A stretch of DNA of 64,000 bases from Paenibacillus phocaeensis (lineage in GTDB: Bacteria > Bacillota > Bacilli > Paenibacillales > Paenibacillaceae): positions 1 to 64,000 of the forward strand of contig NZ_FCOQ01000026.1 of the NCBI RefSeq assembly GCF_900021165.1, in the 5' to 3' direction. Shown here in pieces: positions 32,719-41,288 of this stretch (its first letter is position 1; the number at the start of each line of letters is the position of its first letter). Below the pieces are notes generated by a model. The model did no database searches. It had not been told where the DNA came from and saw only the letters and a list, made by a program, of their open reading frames with translations. A program made the position numbers and the translations under genes.

Positions 32719-33486
32719 TCAGGTAATCCAACCTCCGTTGGGGCTGATGATTTGCCCAGTGATATAACCCGATTCCGGCAGCGCCAGAAAATACACGAGC
32801 GACGAGATCTCCTGCGGCGAAGCAAGACGCCCCGCAGGAATGTCCTCCTCGAGCTGACGGAGCTCCTCCTCGTCAAACCGCTCCAGCATTTCGGTCTTGA
32901 CCGCTCCCGGGGCCACCGCATTCACCGTGACGCCCGAGGGAGCCAGTTCCTTCGCCAACGCTTTCGTAAAGGCGTTAACCCCGCCTTTGGCAGCCGAATA
33001 GACCACCTCGCAGGAGCCGCCGGAGATTCCCCAAACCGAGGACACATTGATAATCCGCCCGAAGCGCTGGCCGATCATATGCGGCATAAACAGCTGGCTG
33101 CAAAGAAACACGCTTTTTAAATTAACGTTCATGACGTCGTCCCATTCGGCTTCACTTACATCGGACAGCAGACCGTAATGCGAAATGCCCGCGTTGTTGA
33201 CCAGAATGTCAGGATATAGCCCGTAATGCTCGATCCGTTCCTGCATCCGCAATATTTGTTCCTTGCTGCGCAAATCGGCTGCGACCGTGTATGCCTTGGC
33301 TCCGAGCTCCAGGCATTTGCGAGCAACCTCATTCGCCGCCTCGTGCGAGTTCATATAGTGAATAACCACGTTCATGCCGACCGAAGCAAAACGCAGCGCC
33401 ACCTCGGCGCCGATCCCCCGGCTTGCTCCGGTAATGAGTACGGTCATGTCTGCGATGCTTTTTCCTAACCCATGATCTACTGTCAT
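32719..33486 (-). CDS. ymfI: Short-chain dehydrogenase/reductase (YmfI, FabG-like)
   Basis: This 255-residue Rossmann-fold oxidoreductase shows the classical SDR motifs: TGASRGIG (about residues 20-27), NNAG (about 92), the catalytic YSAAK (about 162-166) with an upstream Ser in SSVWG, and VNAVAPGAVKTEM. It is likely NADP-dependent and FabG-like. The substrate is unknown. The ATG at 33486 overlaps the ymfH stop (TAAATG); an alternative ATG at 33447 also exists. It is linked to the ymfF-ymfH peptidase pair. Confidence 0.92.
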   Translation of the reverse strand: MTVDHGLGKSIADMTVLITGASRGIGAEVALRFASVGMNVVIHYMNSHEAANEVARKCLELGAKAYTVAADLRSKEQILRMQERIEHYGLYPDILVNNAGISHYGLLSDVSEAEWDDVMNVNLKSVFLCSQLFMPHMIGQRFGRIINVSSVWGISGGSCEVVYSAAKGGVNAFTKALAKELAPSGVTVNAVAPGAVKTEMLERFDEEELRQLEEDIPAGRLASPQEISSLVYFLALPESGYITGQIISPNGGWIT

Positions 33487-34767
33487 TTACGGACTCACCA
33501 CAATGGAGACGGCCAACTGCTCCCAATCGATATGCTCGCGCAGCCGCGTATTGATGTCTTCCAGCGTCAGCGATTCGTAGATCGGCAGAACCGCGAAGAG
33601 GTCACCGCCGCGGAAGTTGTAACGGGTGAACTCGTGGGCGATGTTCTCCGGCGAATTCAGCATCCGCAGATACCCGCCGATTTTCTTCTTGCGGGCCCGC
33701 TCGAAATCTTCCTGCCGGAATCCCGAGGACAGCAGGGCTTCGGTTTCTTCTTTGATCACGGCGAGCATTCGGTCCGGATCCTTCGTGTCCCCGCCGATCG
33801 CGGAGAACGCGTAGTTCGGATTGCTGTTGTATTCATGACCGAAGCTGTCGGAGATCAAGTCCATGTCATACAGCTTCTGGTACAGCTTCGTACTGGCTCC
33901 AAACAGCAGATCCAGCGCTAGCTTCGTAGCGAGATCGCGTCTGAGCAGCTCCTCGCCGGTCAAACCGAGGCGGGTCTCCTTAAAGCCGAACAAGCATTTC
34001 GGCTGGGACACCGGCAAGCGGGATTCCCGCCGCTTCTCCGATACCTCGCGCGGTTCCGGCTCAAACAAGCGATCGATGGCTCCTTGCGGTTTGTATTCCT
34101 TCTTCGCCTGATTCTCCCGGACGAGTTTGAACACTTCCTCAGGGTCGACACCGCCAACGACGAACAGAAGCATGTTGCTGGGATGGTAAAAAGCGTTGTA
34201 GCACGTATACAGCGTTTCCTTCGTAATCGTCCCAATCGATTCCACCGTACCCGCGATGTCGATATGCACGGGATGAACTTTGTACATCGCCTCAATCAAG
34301 CCGAAGTACACCCGCCAATCCGGGTTATCCCGATACATGCCGATTTCTTGGCCGATAATGCCCTTCTCCTTCTCGACGTTCTGGTCGGTAAAGTAAGGGT
34401 GCTGAACGAAGTTCACCAACGTCTCCAGGTTAGCCGGAATGTTCTCCGTAGCGGAGAACAGGTAAACCGTTTGGTCGAAGCTGGTAAAGGCATTGGCGGA
34501 AGCGCCTTGCGAAGCAAAGGTGGCGAAAATATCCCCTTCCGGCTCCTCAAACATTTTATGCTCCAGAAAATGGGCAATGCCGTCCGGAACGGAAATATCG
34601 TCTTGCCCTTCCACCCGAAAATGGTTATCAATCGAGCCGTATTTGGTCGAGAAGGTGGCGTACGTCTTCTGAAAGCCCGGTTTGGGCAGCACATAGACCT
34701 GCAGACCGTTCTCCATCGTTTCGCGATACAGCGTCTCCTGCAAAGCGTCGTAACGTATCGTTTCCAT
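33487..34767 (-). CDS. ymfH: M16-family zinc peptidase (YmfH)
   Basis: This 426-residue peptidase has the inverted zinc motif HFLEH (within AHFLEHKMFEEPEGD, about residue 70) and the downstream Glu region, so it is the likely catalytic partner of a two-subunit M16B enzyme. Two M16 halves are visible (the second begins around 180). Its start is 4 nt after the end of ymfF, so the two are co-translated. Substrate unknown; related pairs process peptides such as bacteriocin or pheromone precursors. Confidence 0.92.
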   Translation of the reverse strand: METIRYDALQETLYRETMENGLQVYVLPKPGFQKTYATFSTKYGSIDNHFRVEGQDDISVPDGIAHFLEHKMFEEPEGDIFATFASQGASANAFTSFDQTVYLFSATENIPANLETLVNFVQHPYFTDQNVEKEKGIIGQEIGMYRDNPDWRVYFGLIEAMYKVHPVHIDIAGTVESIGTITKETLYTCYNAFYHPSNMLLFVVGGVDPEEVFKLVRENQAKKEYKPQGAIDRLFEPEPREVSEKRRESRLPVSQPKCLFGFKETRLGLTGEELLRRDLATKLALDLLFGASTKLYQKLYDMDLISDSFGHEYNSNPNYAFSAIGGDTKDPDRMLAVIKEETEALLSSGFRQEDFERARKKKIGGYLRMLNSPENIAHEFTRYNFRGGDLFAVLPIYESLTLEDINTRLREHIDWEQLAVSIVVSP

Positions 34768-34771
34768 CCGC

Positions 34772-36058
34772 TTACCCCTCCTTCTGGCCTGTCAAAAAGT
34801 ATATCGTATCAAGCTGAACGGTTTCCGCGGCCGCCACGACGTCCTGCGGCTGAACCTGTTCGACCTGACGGAGCAGCTCCTCGGCCGGACGGTCCTTACC
34901 GGACAAGACGCGGTTGAAGTCATAAGCGATCATTTCAAAAGCGGAATCCTGCATCTCCAGCAAGCTGTTGCGAATCATCGCTTTCGTCTGGGACATCTCC
35001 AGCTCGCTGATTTCACCGGCGCGCATACTCGCCAGCTGTGCTTCAATAATGCGCAGTGCCTTCTCATAATTGGCGATTTCAATGCCTGACTGGATGCCTA
35101 CGATGCCTTTGTGTCCGTCGTATCGGGAAGCGGCATAATAAGCCAGGCTTTCTTTCTCCCGAACATTGATGAACAGCTTGGAATGCGGGTAGCTGCCAAG
35201 AATGCCGTTATACAGCAGCAAGGAGGCGTAGCGCTCGTCCCCGTAGGTGATGGGGGTGCGTAGGCCCAAATTTAACTTGCCCTGATTCACGTCGAGCGCT
35301 TCTTTGACCGTCCGAACCTCGCCCCCGCGGATTTTCACCTGCTCCGGCTTATATTCCGGGCTAGTTGACCGGCTCAGGCTAAAGTGCTTGGCAACCAGCT
35401 CCTCCACCTCGGCCAAAGTCGTATCCCCAACTACGTACAAGTCAAGGTGAGCCTGCTGCAGCCAGTTCTGGTAGGAGGCATACAAGGATTCGGGCGTGAT
35501 CCCGTCCAGTTCACTCCGCTCTCCAAGCGGGTGCAGTCGGTAAGGGTCGTCCTTGAACATCTCTTCCGTACAGCGCTCAGCGGCGTAACGAATTTTGTCA
35601 TTGATGATCCCCTCGAGCTTCTTGCGGACGGATTCCCTTTCCGAATTCACGTAAGCCGTCCGGAATCCGCCGTTTTCCTTCGCCGGTTTGGTCACGACCT
35701 CCCCGAGAAAGGCAAAGCTCTGGCCGAGAAGCGATTCACGGCTCTTCACGAAGGAATCATTAATCGTATCCATACGGAACTGCACCATTTGGTAATTGCC
35801 TCGTTTATATACATCAAAGCCGAAGCCCGCTCCGTACATATGCTCGAGCTGCTCGCGGAACTGCGTGGTCTCCGGATACGATTCCGTCCCCCGGCGCAGC
35901 ACGAACGGAGTGAGGGCAGTCGCGGTGACCGTCTGCTCTTGCAGAGGCAATCCCGCATAAAGGGAAATGGCAAATGTTTTGAATCGGTTGGTCGGCAGAA
36001 CGTGCAGCCGAATATGGCCTGCCGTGCCGCGCTCAAATCGCGTTTTATTCAAACCCAA
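34772..36058 (-). CDS. ymfF: M16-family peptidase-like protein lacking the zinc motif (YmfF)
   Basis: This 428-residue protein has the M16 fold (RRGTESYPETTQFREQLEHM in the place where the zinc motif normally sits), but no HxxEH motif is present, so it is probably the non-catalytic half of the YmfF-YmfH pair. The C-terminal half retains the SYPHSKLFINVREKESLAYY type of substrate-binding stretch. It lies 4 nt upstream of ymfH. Start ATG/TTG region near 36058 has AAAGGAG upstream. Confidence 0.9.
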   Translation of the reverse strand: MGLNKTRFERGTAGHIRLHVLPTNRFKTFAISLYAGLPLQEQTVTATALTPFVLRRGTESYPETTQFREQLEHMYGAGFGFDVYKRGNYQMVQFRMDTINDSFVKSRESLLGQSFAFLGEVVTKPAKENGGFRTAYVNSERESVRKKLEGIINDKIRYAAERCTEEMFKDDPYRLHPLGERSELDGITPESLYASYQNWLQQAHLDLYVVGDTTLAEVEELVAKHFSLSRSTSPEYKPEQVKIRGGEVRTVKEALDVNQGKLNLGLRTPITYGDERYASLLLYNGILGSYPHSKLFINVREKESLAYYAASRYDGHKGIVGIQSGIEIANYEKALRIIEAQLASMRAGEISELEMSQTKAMIRNSLLEMQDSAFEMIAYDFNRVLSGKDRPAEELLRQVEQVQPQDVVAAAETVQLDTIYFLTGQKEG

Positions 36059-36152
36059 AACTCCTTTACAAGAAAGTCAGTTCCATTCTATACCAATTCA
36101 AAGGAAAGAAGCAACCTGACGAAAAGCGGCTGCTCCTTCGATAATCCGTATA

Positions 36153-37001
36153 TTACATGCAGAAAATATGCTCTCCGATCGTCTTCACCTGAGGCCGCGA
36201 CCAGATCCATTTAGAGGTTGCCGTTTTCGGGTTGAAGTAGTAGATGCAGCCCCCCGTAGGGTCCCAGCCGTTCAAGGCTTGCTGAACCGCTTTACGCGCC
36301 TGTTCGTTAGGCTCCAGCCAGATTTGGCCGTCGGCAACCGCCGTAAAGGCTCCCGGCTGAAAGATTACGCCAGACACGGTATTTGGGAAGCTCGGCGACT
36401 TGACTCGGTTTAGAATGACCGCTGCGACCGCAACCTGTCCTTCGAACGGCTCGCCGCGCGACTCTCCGTATACGGCATTCGCCATAATCCGCAAATCGTT
36501 CTCTGACAAGCCCATCGCGTTGGAGGACGACAGATCCGAATTTTCCGCATTTGCCTTTTCTTCGCCGCCACCGTTGTTGCCAGCAGTCTTATTCCCAGTC
36601 TCGGTCTGCTTCGCAGTCTCGCCAGCGTTGGCGTATTCCATGCCTGGCTTCCAGTTCTTCGTCGCATTGTACAACTTTAGCTTCGTTTTGGGGCCAGCCA
36701 AGCCGTCAGCCTCCATGCCAAATTCCGATTGGAACCATTTGAGGGCATCGCGTGTTTTAGGACCAAAAGAACTGTCCAGCTTGCCATGGTAGAAGCCAAG
36801 GTAAGCGAGTCGGCCCTGCAGCTCATATACGTCCTTGCCAAATGCCCCATAGTCGATCACCTGCTCGCTGAACGCAGGCTGCACTTTATAGGTATTGACT
36901 TTGCCTTCGTCAAGCGTATTCCGGAGGACCGTTGCTCCGTATCCAATTCCGAACAGTAGCAGCACTAAACCGGAGGCAAACCAGATTTTTGCTTTCTTCA
37001 T
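36153..37001 (-). CDS. sleB: Spore cortex-lytic enzyme (SleB-type)
   Basis: This 282-residue secreted protein begins with a hydrophobic signal-anchor (KKAKIWFASGLVLLLFGIGYG). A peptidoglycan-binding domain follows (YELQGRLAYLGFYHGKLDSS and the rest, about 55-110), then a low-complexity linker, then a hydrolase_2 domain (about 165-282). The catalytic region reads MANAVYGESRGEPFEGQVAV. SleB is a lytic transglycosylase that degrades cortex peptidoglycan at germination. A near-perfect sigma-G promoter lies upstream, which supports forespore expression. Its location between ymfF and spoIIIE is not the usual sleB-ypeB pairing, and no ypeB is next to it. Confidence 0.88.
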   Translation of the reverse strand: MKKAKIWFASGLVLLLFGIGYGATVLRNTLDEGKVNTYKVQPAFSEQVIDYGAFGKDVYELQGRLAYLGFYHGKLDSSFGPKTRDALKWFQSEFGMEADGLAGPKTKLKLYNATKNWKPGMEYANAGETAKQTETGNKTAGNNGGGEEKANAENSDLSSSNAMGLSENDLRIMANAVYGESRGEPFEGQVAVAAVILNRVKSPSFPNTVSGVIFQPGAFTAVADGQIWLEPNEQARKAVQQALNGWDPTGGCIYYFNPKTATSKWIWSRPQVKTIGEHIFCM

Positions 37002-37054
37002 ACGTTTAGCTCTACCTTTCTTTTTAGAAGTTGTTCAACAAGGATGGGTAACTT

Positions 37055-37085
37055 TAGTATGACAAGCGTTGTCCCTTCCTATGCA
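37055..37085 (-). promoter_or_regulatory. sleB: Candidate sigma-G promoter of sleB
   Basis: On the minus strand TGCATA (37080-37085) and CATACTA (37055-37061) are 18 nt apart. Both boxes match the sigma-G/sigma-F consensus (TGMATA, CATAMTA) exactly. It is about 54 nt before the sleB start. Confidence 0.75.
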
Positions 37086-37106
37086 CCCTAAGTTTCGAGT
37101 GACCTC

Positions 37107-37168
37107 TAAAAAAGAAAGGGGAAGGATTGCTCCCCTGATCCCTTCAGATCAGGAGGAAATCCTTCCCA
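37107..37168 (-). terminator. Terminator that overlaps the end of spoIIIE
   Basis: On the minus strand GGGAAGGATT...CTCCTGATC pairs with GATCAGG-GAG...AATCCTTCCC to give a long stem, followed by CTTTCTTTTTT. The 5' arm covers the last six codons and stop of spoIIIE (stop at 37149-37151). Confidence 0.8.
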
Positions 37169-39827
37169 TTTTATACTGCTCGATCGACATCAACACTTCC
37201 CGCGGCTTACTGCCTTCATACGGCCCCACGATCCCTCGGGCTTCCATGGAATCGATCAGCCGGGCAGCCCGGGTATATCCGACGCGCATCCGCCGCTGCA
37301 GCAGCGAGACAGAAGCCTGCTTCGCCTCCAGCACGATTTGGACGGCTTGATCATACAGCTCGTCCAACACCTCTTCCGCTTCCTGCGATTCCTCGCCGAC
37401 TTCGGGAACCAGGCTTTCGTCGTATTCGGCTTGACCTTGCCCGCGCACATAATTTACGATCGTCTCGACTTCCTGGTCGCTCATAAATGCTCCCTGCACC
37501 CGAATCGGCTTCGATGCGCCCATCGGCATATAGAGCATGTCCCCGCGGCCCAGCAGCTTCTCGGCTCCTGCCATATCGAGGATCGTCCGCGAATCGACCT
37601 GAGACGAGACGCCAAACGCGATCCGCGACGGGATATTGGCTTTGATCACGCCGGTAATAACGTCGACCGACGGCCGCTGCGTAGCGATGATCAGATGAAT
37701 GCCTGCGGCACGAGCCATCTGGGCCAGCCGCGCAATCGCATCTTCGACATCGCTGGCCGCGACCATCATCAGGTCGGCCAACTCGTCCACAATGACGACA
37801 ATGTAGGGCAGGAAAGCCTCGGGATGATCCGCCATCATGTGATTGTAGCCTTCGATGTTCCGCGCCCCCGACTTCGAAAACAGCTCATACCGTTTCTCCA
37901 TCTCGACAACGATTTTCTTGAGGGCTAGCGACGCCCGGCGCGGATCGGTGACAACCGGTGTTAAGAGATGCGGGATTCCGTTATAGACATTCAGCTCGAC
38001 CATCTTAGGGTCAACCATCATAAACTTAACTTCATCCGGCTTCGCTTTGAACAGGATGCTGGTGATGATGCCATTAATGCACACCGATTTCCCCGAACCC
38101 GTCGCCCCGGCAACCAACAAATGGGGCATCTTCGCCAGATTGCCGACGATCGTCTGCCCGGAAATATCACGCCCGAATGCGATGCTCAGCTTGGACTCGG
38201 CATCCATGAACGTTGGCGTCTCCATCACCTCACGCATCGTCACAAGGGAGACCTCATTGTTCGGCACCTCAATCCCAATCGCGGACTTGCCCGGGATCGG
38301 CGCTTCCATCCGGATATCCTTGGCAGCCAGGGCCAAAGCGATATCGTCCGTCAAATTGACGATCCGGCTGACTTTCACGCCGATATCCGGTTGAATTTCA
38401 TAGCGGGTGACGGCCGGTCCGCGTACAACTTCCAGCACCCGTGCCCGGACGCCAAAGCTTTCGAGCGTGGCTTCCAGCTTGCGGGCGGTTTGCATGTAAT
38501 CGGCTTGATCGCCGGATTTTCCTGCGCCCGCCGGTTTCGACAGAAGCCGGAAAGACGGCAGCTTGTACGGCTTCGGTGCCGGTTTGGGCGGCGGTGGCGG
38601 CGATTCTTCTCCGTGGCCGGCCTCTCCCGCAATCCCCTCAAGCGAGCTGACTCCCGGATCCATGAGTTCCGAATCGTCTGCGCCCAACTCGGCGCTCTCA
38701 GAACCCGGGAATGCCGCATCATTCCTCGCCTCCGCTGCGAATGATTCGTCAGCAAAGCCGGGAGCGCCCGGCTCGGCTTCTTCTCCGTCCTCGTCATGCT
38801 GCAGGCTCTCCCGCTGGATATTGTCGAAGAAGTCGCGGATGATCGGTCCGGTGTCACCGCCTTGGTGATCCCCGTATGCGCTTCGTTCCGTCCCTTCTTC
38901 CTTGCCGATATAGTTGAGCTCATTCCAGTTGATTCCCGCCGCCTCAGCGTGATGAAGAGCGGCCTCCCCGCCTTCCTCTTGCTCCGGAGGGATTGTCGCT
39001 TCTGCCGCGGGCTCCTCCGCTCTTCCCTTAAAGTTCAACAGCTGGAAGAACACCGGCTTCTTCCGGGGAGTCGCAGGCAACGACTCGTCCTCGCTGTAGG
39101 GCTCTTCCTCCTCCGGATCATCATAGGAGGTCACCGCAGGAGTTGGTTTCTCTACCCGTTTGGCTTTCCCGCGCACCGGTACCGGTCGCAGCATCCGCAT
39201 CTTTCTCCCGATGCTCTCGCCCAATACGGCCAATCTCGAACGCAGCATGCGGAACAACTCCACGTAAGACAGCCCCGTTACCAGCATAAAGCTGATGGCC
39301 AGCAGCACGATCATAATCAGCTTGGCCCCCGCCATGCCAAACAACGAGTATAGCAAAGCGAATTCCAGGGCGCCGATATATCCCCCGCTGATATCCAATC
39401 CCAGCAGGCTCATCCCGGCATCGCTTGCCGCCGGGTGGAACAGCGCTCCTTGCAAATCTCGGTGAATCTGACCGAGCACATTCCCCGCGGACATCGGCAC
39501 TGCAGGTGCCAGCTTATGCTGCATAGCCGATATGGTGCTCATCAGCGTCAGCGACAGCACGGCCAGCAGCACGCCGCTGCGGCGCGCGTTCCAGCGATTG
39601 GGCCATTTCCGGTGAATCATGACAGCCAGTCCTATGTAAATGCCGATCACAGGGATCACAAAATAAAATTTGCCGAGGATTAACGCGGCCATTTTCGATA
39701 ACGTTCTTCCTACGGCAGCCTCCCCGGACAAGGCGATAATGGATAAGGTAATCAGGATGATTCCGTATATTTCGTATTTGAGCATGCTGCCGAGGGCAGC
39801 TTTCTTCTTCTTCCGTTTCCGTGGCAA
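37149..39827 (-). CDS. spoIIIE: DNA translocase SpoIIIE/FtsK
   Basis: This 892-residue FtsK-family motor pumps chromosomal DNA through septa, above all into the forespore. Four to five N-terminal transmembrane segments (about residues 15-180) are followed by an acidic/Pro-rich linker (about 220-440), the motor with Walker A GATGSGKS (about 571-578) and Walker [14 protein letters not shown], and a C-terminal gamma winged helix ([20 protein letters not shown]) that reads DNA polarity sequences. The start is a TTG at 39827 with GGGGGTG 8 nt upstream. The linker is longer than in Bacillus subtilis. It follows tepA and ylzJ, the usual order. Confidence 0.97.
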   Translation of the reverse strand: MPRKRKKKKAALGSMLKYEIYGIILITLSIIALSGEAAVGRTLSKMAALILGKFYFVIPVIGIYIGLAVMIHRKWPNRWNARRSGVLLAVLSLTLMSTISAMQHKLAPAVPMSAGNVLGQIHRDLQGALFHPAASDAGMSLLGLDISGGYIGALEFALLYSLFGMAGAKLIMIVLLAISFMLVTGLSYVELFRMLRSRLAVLGESIGRKMRMLRPVPVRGKAKRVEKPTPAVTSYDDPEEEEPYSEDESLPATPRKKPVFFQLLNFKGRAEEPAAEATIPPEQEEGGEAALHHAEAAGINWNELNYIGKEEGTERSAYGDHQGGDTGPIIRDFFDNIQRESLQHDEDGEEAEPGAPGFADESFAAEARNDAAFPGSESAELGADDSELMDPGVSSLEGIAGEAGHGEESPPPPPKPAPKPYKLPSFRLLSKPAGAGKSGDQADYMQTARKLEATLESFGVRARVLEVVRGPAVTRYEIQPDIGVKVSRIVNLTDDIALALAAKDIRMEAPIPGKSAIGIEVPNNEVSLVTMREVMETPTFMDAESKLSIAFGRDISGQTIVGNLAKMPHLLVAGATGSGKSVCINGIITSILFKAKPDEVKFMMVDPKMVELNVYNGIPHLLTPVVTDPRRASLALKKIVVEMEKRYELFSKSGARNIEGYNHMMADHPEAFLPYIVVIVDELADLMMVAASDVEDAIARLAQMARAAGIHLIIATQRPSVDVITGVIKANIPSRIAFGVSSQVDSRTILDMAGAEKLLGRGDMLYMPMGASKPIRVQGAFMSDQEVETIVNYVRGQGQAEYDESLVPEVGEESQEAEEVLDELYDQAVQIVLEAKQASVSLLQRRMRVGYTRAARLIDSMEARGIVGPYEGSKPREVLMSIEQYKMGRISS

Positions 39828-39850
39828 ACGAAAACACCCCCTAGATGAAT

Positions 39851-39856
39851 ATTATA
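39851..39856 (-). promoter_or_regulatory. spoIIIE: Possible extended -10 promoter of spoIIIE
   Basis: The minus strand reads TGGTATAAT, an extended -10 motif (TGnTATAAT), 24 nt before the spoIIIE start. No good -35 box is seen. Confidence 0.45.
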
Positions 39857-39905
39857 CCATAATCACCGAGGGGGACCTAGAGAAGATACCACAACCGGCA
39901 TCATC

Positions 39906-40130
39906 TCATTTCAATAAAGTTGGAAAAAAGGCAATTTGCCGCCCGGGCGCCAAATCCGGATTCAAATAATCCTCGAGCTGGCAGCGCAGCAGCCGCACGA
40001 TCGTCGCACGATTTCCCGCTTCCATCCGCACTTGCATCAGTACGCCGTTCAGTTCAATTTCACCGTAGGCCTCTTGGTTTTCAATATTCTCCCAATAAGC
40101 TTCCTCCGGCAAAATCGTATAATGCGTCAC
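39906..40130 (-). CDS. ylzJ: YlzJ-like protein
   Basis: This 74-residue protein ([20 protein letters not shown] at the start, [15 protein letters not shown] near the end) matches the YlzJ family, always found beside tepA and spoIIIE. Its ATG overlaps the tepA stop by 4 nt (ATGA). The family has no known function. Confidence 0.88.
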   Translation of the reverse strand: MTHYTILPEEAYWENIENQEAYGEIELNGVLMQVRMEAGNRATIVRLLRCQLEDYLNPDLAPGRQIAFFPTLLK

Positions 40131-40876
40131 TGGGTCATCCCTCCCGCTTGTCTCCGCGATTCAATCAGCGAATTCAGCTTGGATAACCCTTCGCCGATCC
40201 CGCCGATCGCATCGATGAGTCCATATTTAACGGCATCGTTGCCGCCCACGGCCGTCCCGATATCCCGATTCAGCTCTCCGGTTTTGAACATCAGTTCCTT
40301 AAACATCTCCTCTGAAATATGCGAATGCGTCGTGACAAAGCGAACAACCCGTTCTTGCATTTTCTCAATATACTCAAATGTTTGCGGCACACCGATAACA
40401 AGCCCGGTCATGCGAATGGGGTGGATCGTCATCGTCGCGCTTTCGGCAATCAGGGAGTAGTCGGAAGCCACGGCGATCGGAACGCCGATGCTATGACCGC
40501 CGCCGATAACGACCGTCACCGTAGGTTTGGACAGCGAAGCGATCATCTCTGCGATGGCAAGCCCGGCCTCCACATCGCCCCCCACCGTATTTAAGATAAT
40601 TAACAGTCCTTCGATCCGCGGATTCTGTTCCGCCGCGACTAGTTGGGGGATGAGATGCTCATATTTGGTTGTTTTATTTTGCGGCGGCAACACTAAATGG
40701 CCTTCGATCTGACCGATAATCGTCAAGCAATAGACATTGGATTCACCAGGGGTCGGCACCGCCGTTTGCCCCAACTGTTGAATCATTTCAGGTACCGTCG
40801 CCTCTTTCTTCTCCGGTTCGTTAGGCGGCAGCTCGGATTCGCTGCGAACGGTCGATTTGCTCAGGTCCTTATTCAT
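40127..40876 (-). CDS. tepA: ClpP-like serine protease TepA (YmfB)
   Basis: This 249-residue cytosolic protein has a ClpP/crotonase-type fold. [16 protein letters not shown] carries the candidate nucleophile Ser, [10 protein letters not shown] the candidate His, and [17 protein letters not shown] the conserved glycine loop. In Bacillus subtilis TepA contributes to breakdown of small acid-soluble spore proteins during outgrowth. ATG 40876 has AAAGGAAGG upstream; a longer in-frame start at 40903 lies across that site. It is coupled to ylzJ. Confidence 0.9.
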   Translation of the reverse strand: MNKDLSKSTVRSESELPPNEPEKKEATVPEMIQQLGQTAVPTPGESNVYCLTIIGQIEGHLVLPPQNKTTKYEHLIPQLVAAEQNPRIEGLLIILNTVGGDVEAGLAIAEMIASLSKPTVTVVIGGGHSIGVPIAVASDYSLIAESATMTIHPIRMTGLVIGVPQTFEYIEKMQERVVRFVTTHSHISEEMFKELMFKTGELNRDIGTAVGGNDAVKYGLIDAIGGIGEGLSKLNSLIESRRQAGGMTQ

Positions 40877-40935
40877 GGTAAGCCTTCCTTTCGGTGTCGG
40901 CATGTCCGACGAAGTTCGTTGCTCTACGCAGCCCT

Positions 40936-40967
40936 TAGTATGCCGACAACCTTCTTCAATCTATACA
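40936..40967 (-). promoter_or_regulatory. tepA: Weak sigma-G/F-like promoter of tepA
   Basis: On the minus strand CATACTA (40936-40942) matches the forespore -10 consensus exactly, but the -35 box TGTATA (40962-40967) has one mismatch and the spacer is 19 nt rather than 17-18. It is 60 nt before the tepA start. Confidence 0.4.
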
Positions 40968-41199
40968 ACAACCGAGGAAGGCCCGCCCTCCCGTTTCGAA
41001 TGCGGTTGCACCCTTTATCCCGTTGGGTCAGAAGCCATTGGCAAGCCTCTAGAGCAATTCCACACACTCAAACTCGGGATCACAATCATGCTCCCATACC
41101 GCGTGTGTCGCTCAGGCTATGGCTCTTGCTCTTTCTTTCTCGATCTCTGAACCAAAGGAAATAATCACGTAAAGAGGGCCGTGTGTTCAACCCCATGCC

Positions 41200-41253
41200 A
41201 AAAAAGCCCCTTCTCCTGCGGAAACCGTCCAAATGACCGGCAGGAAAAGGGGC
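41200..41253 (-). terminator. Terminator downstream of rnjB
   Basis: On the minus strand GCCCCTTTTCCTGC pairs with GCAGGAGAAGGGGC (one mismatch) around an inner GGTC/GGAC region and is followed by TTTTTT. It lies 35 nt past the rnjB stop. Confidence 0.9.
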
Positions 41254-41288
41254 GACTGTGTGCTTATCAACTTAATGATTCGTTTTAA

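Larger units (their letters stand above)
40877..41288. other. Intergenic region between rnjB and tepA
   Basis: This 412-bp gap holds the rnjB terminator (41200-41253) and a weak sigma-G-like promoter (40936-40967). The stretch 40970-41190 shows no coding frame with a ribosome site and no structure I can name. Confidence 0.55.

Noticed and set aside
40857..41150. 97-codon plus-strand frame between tepA and rnjB
   Set aside because: Starts inside tepA's ribosome site on the other strand and shows no known domain or ribosome site of its own.
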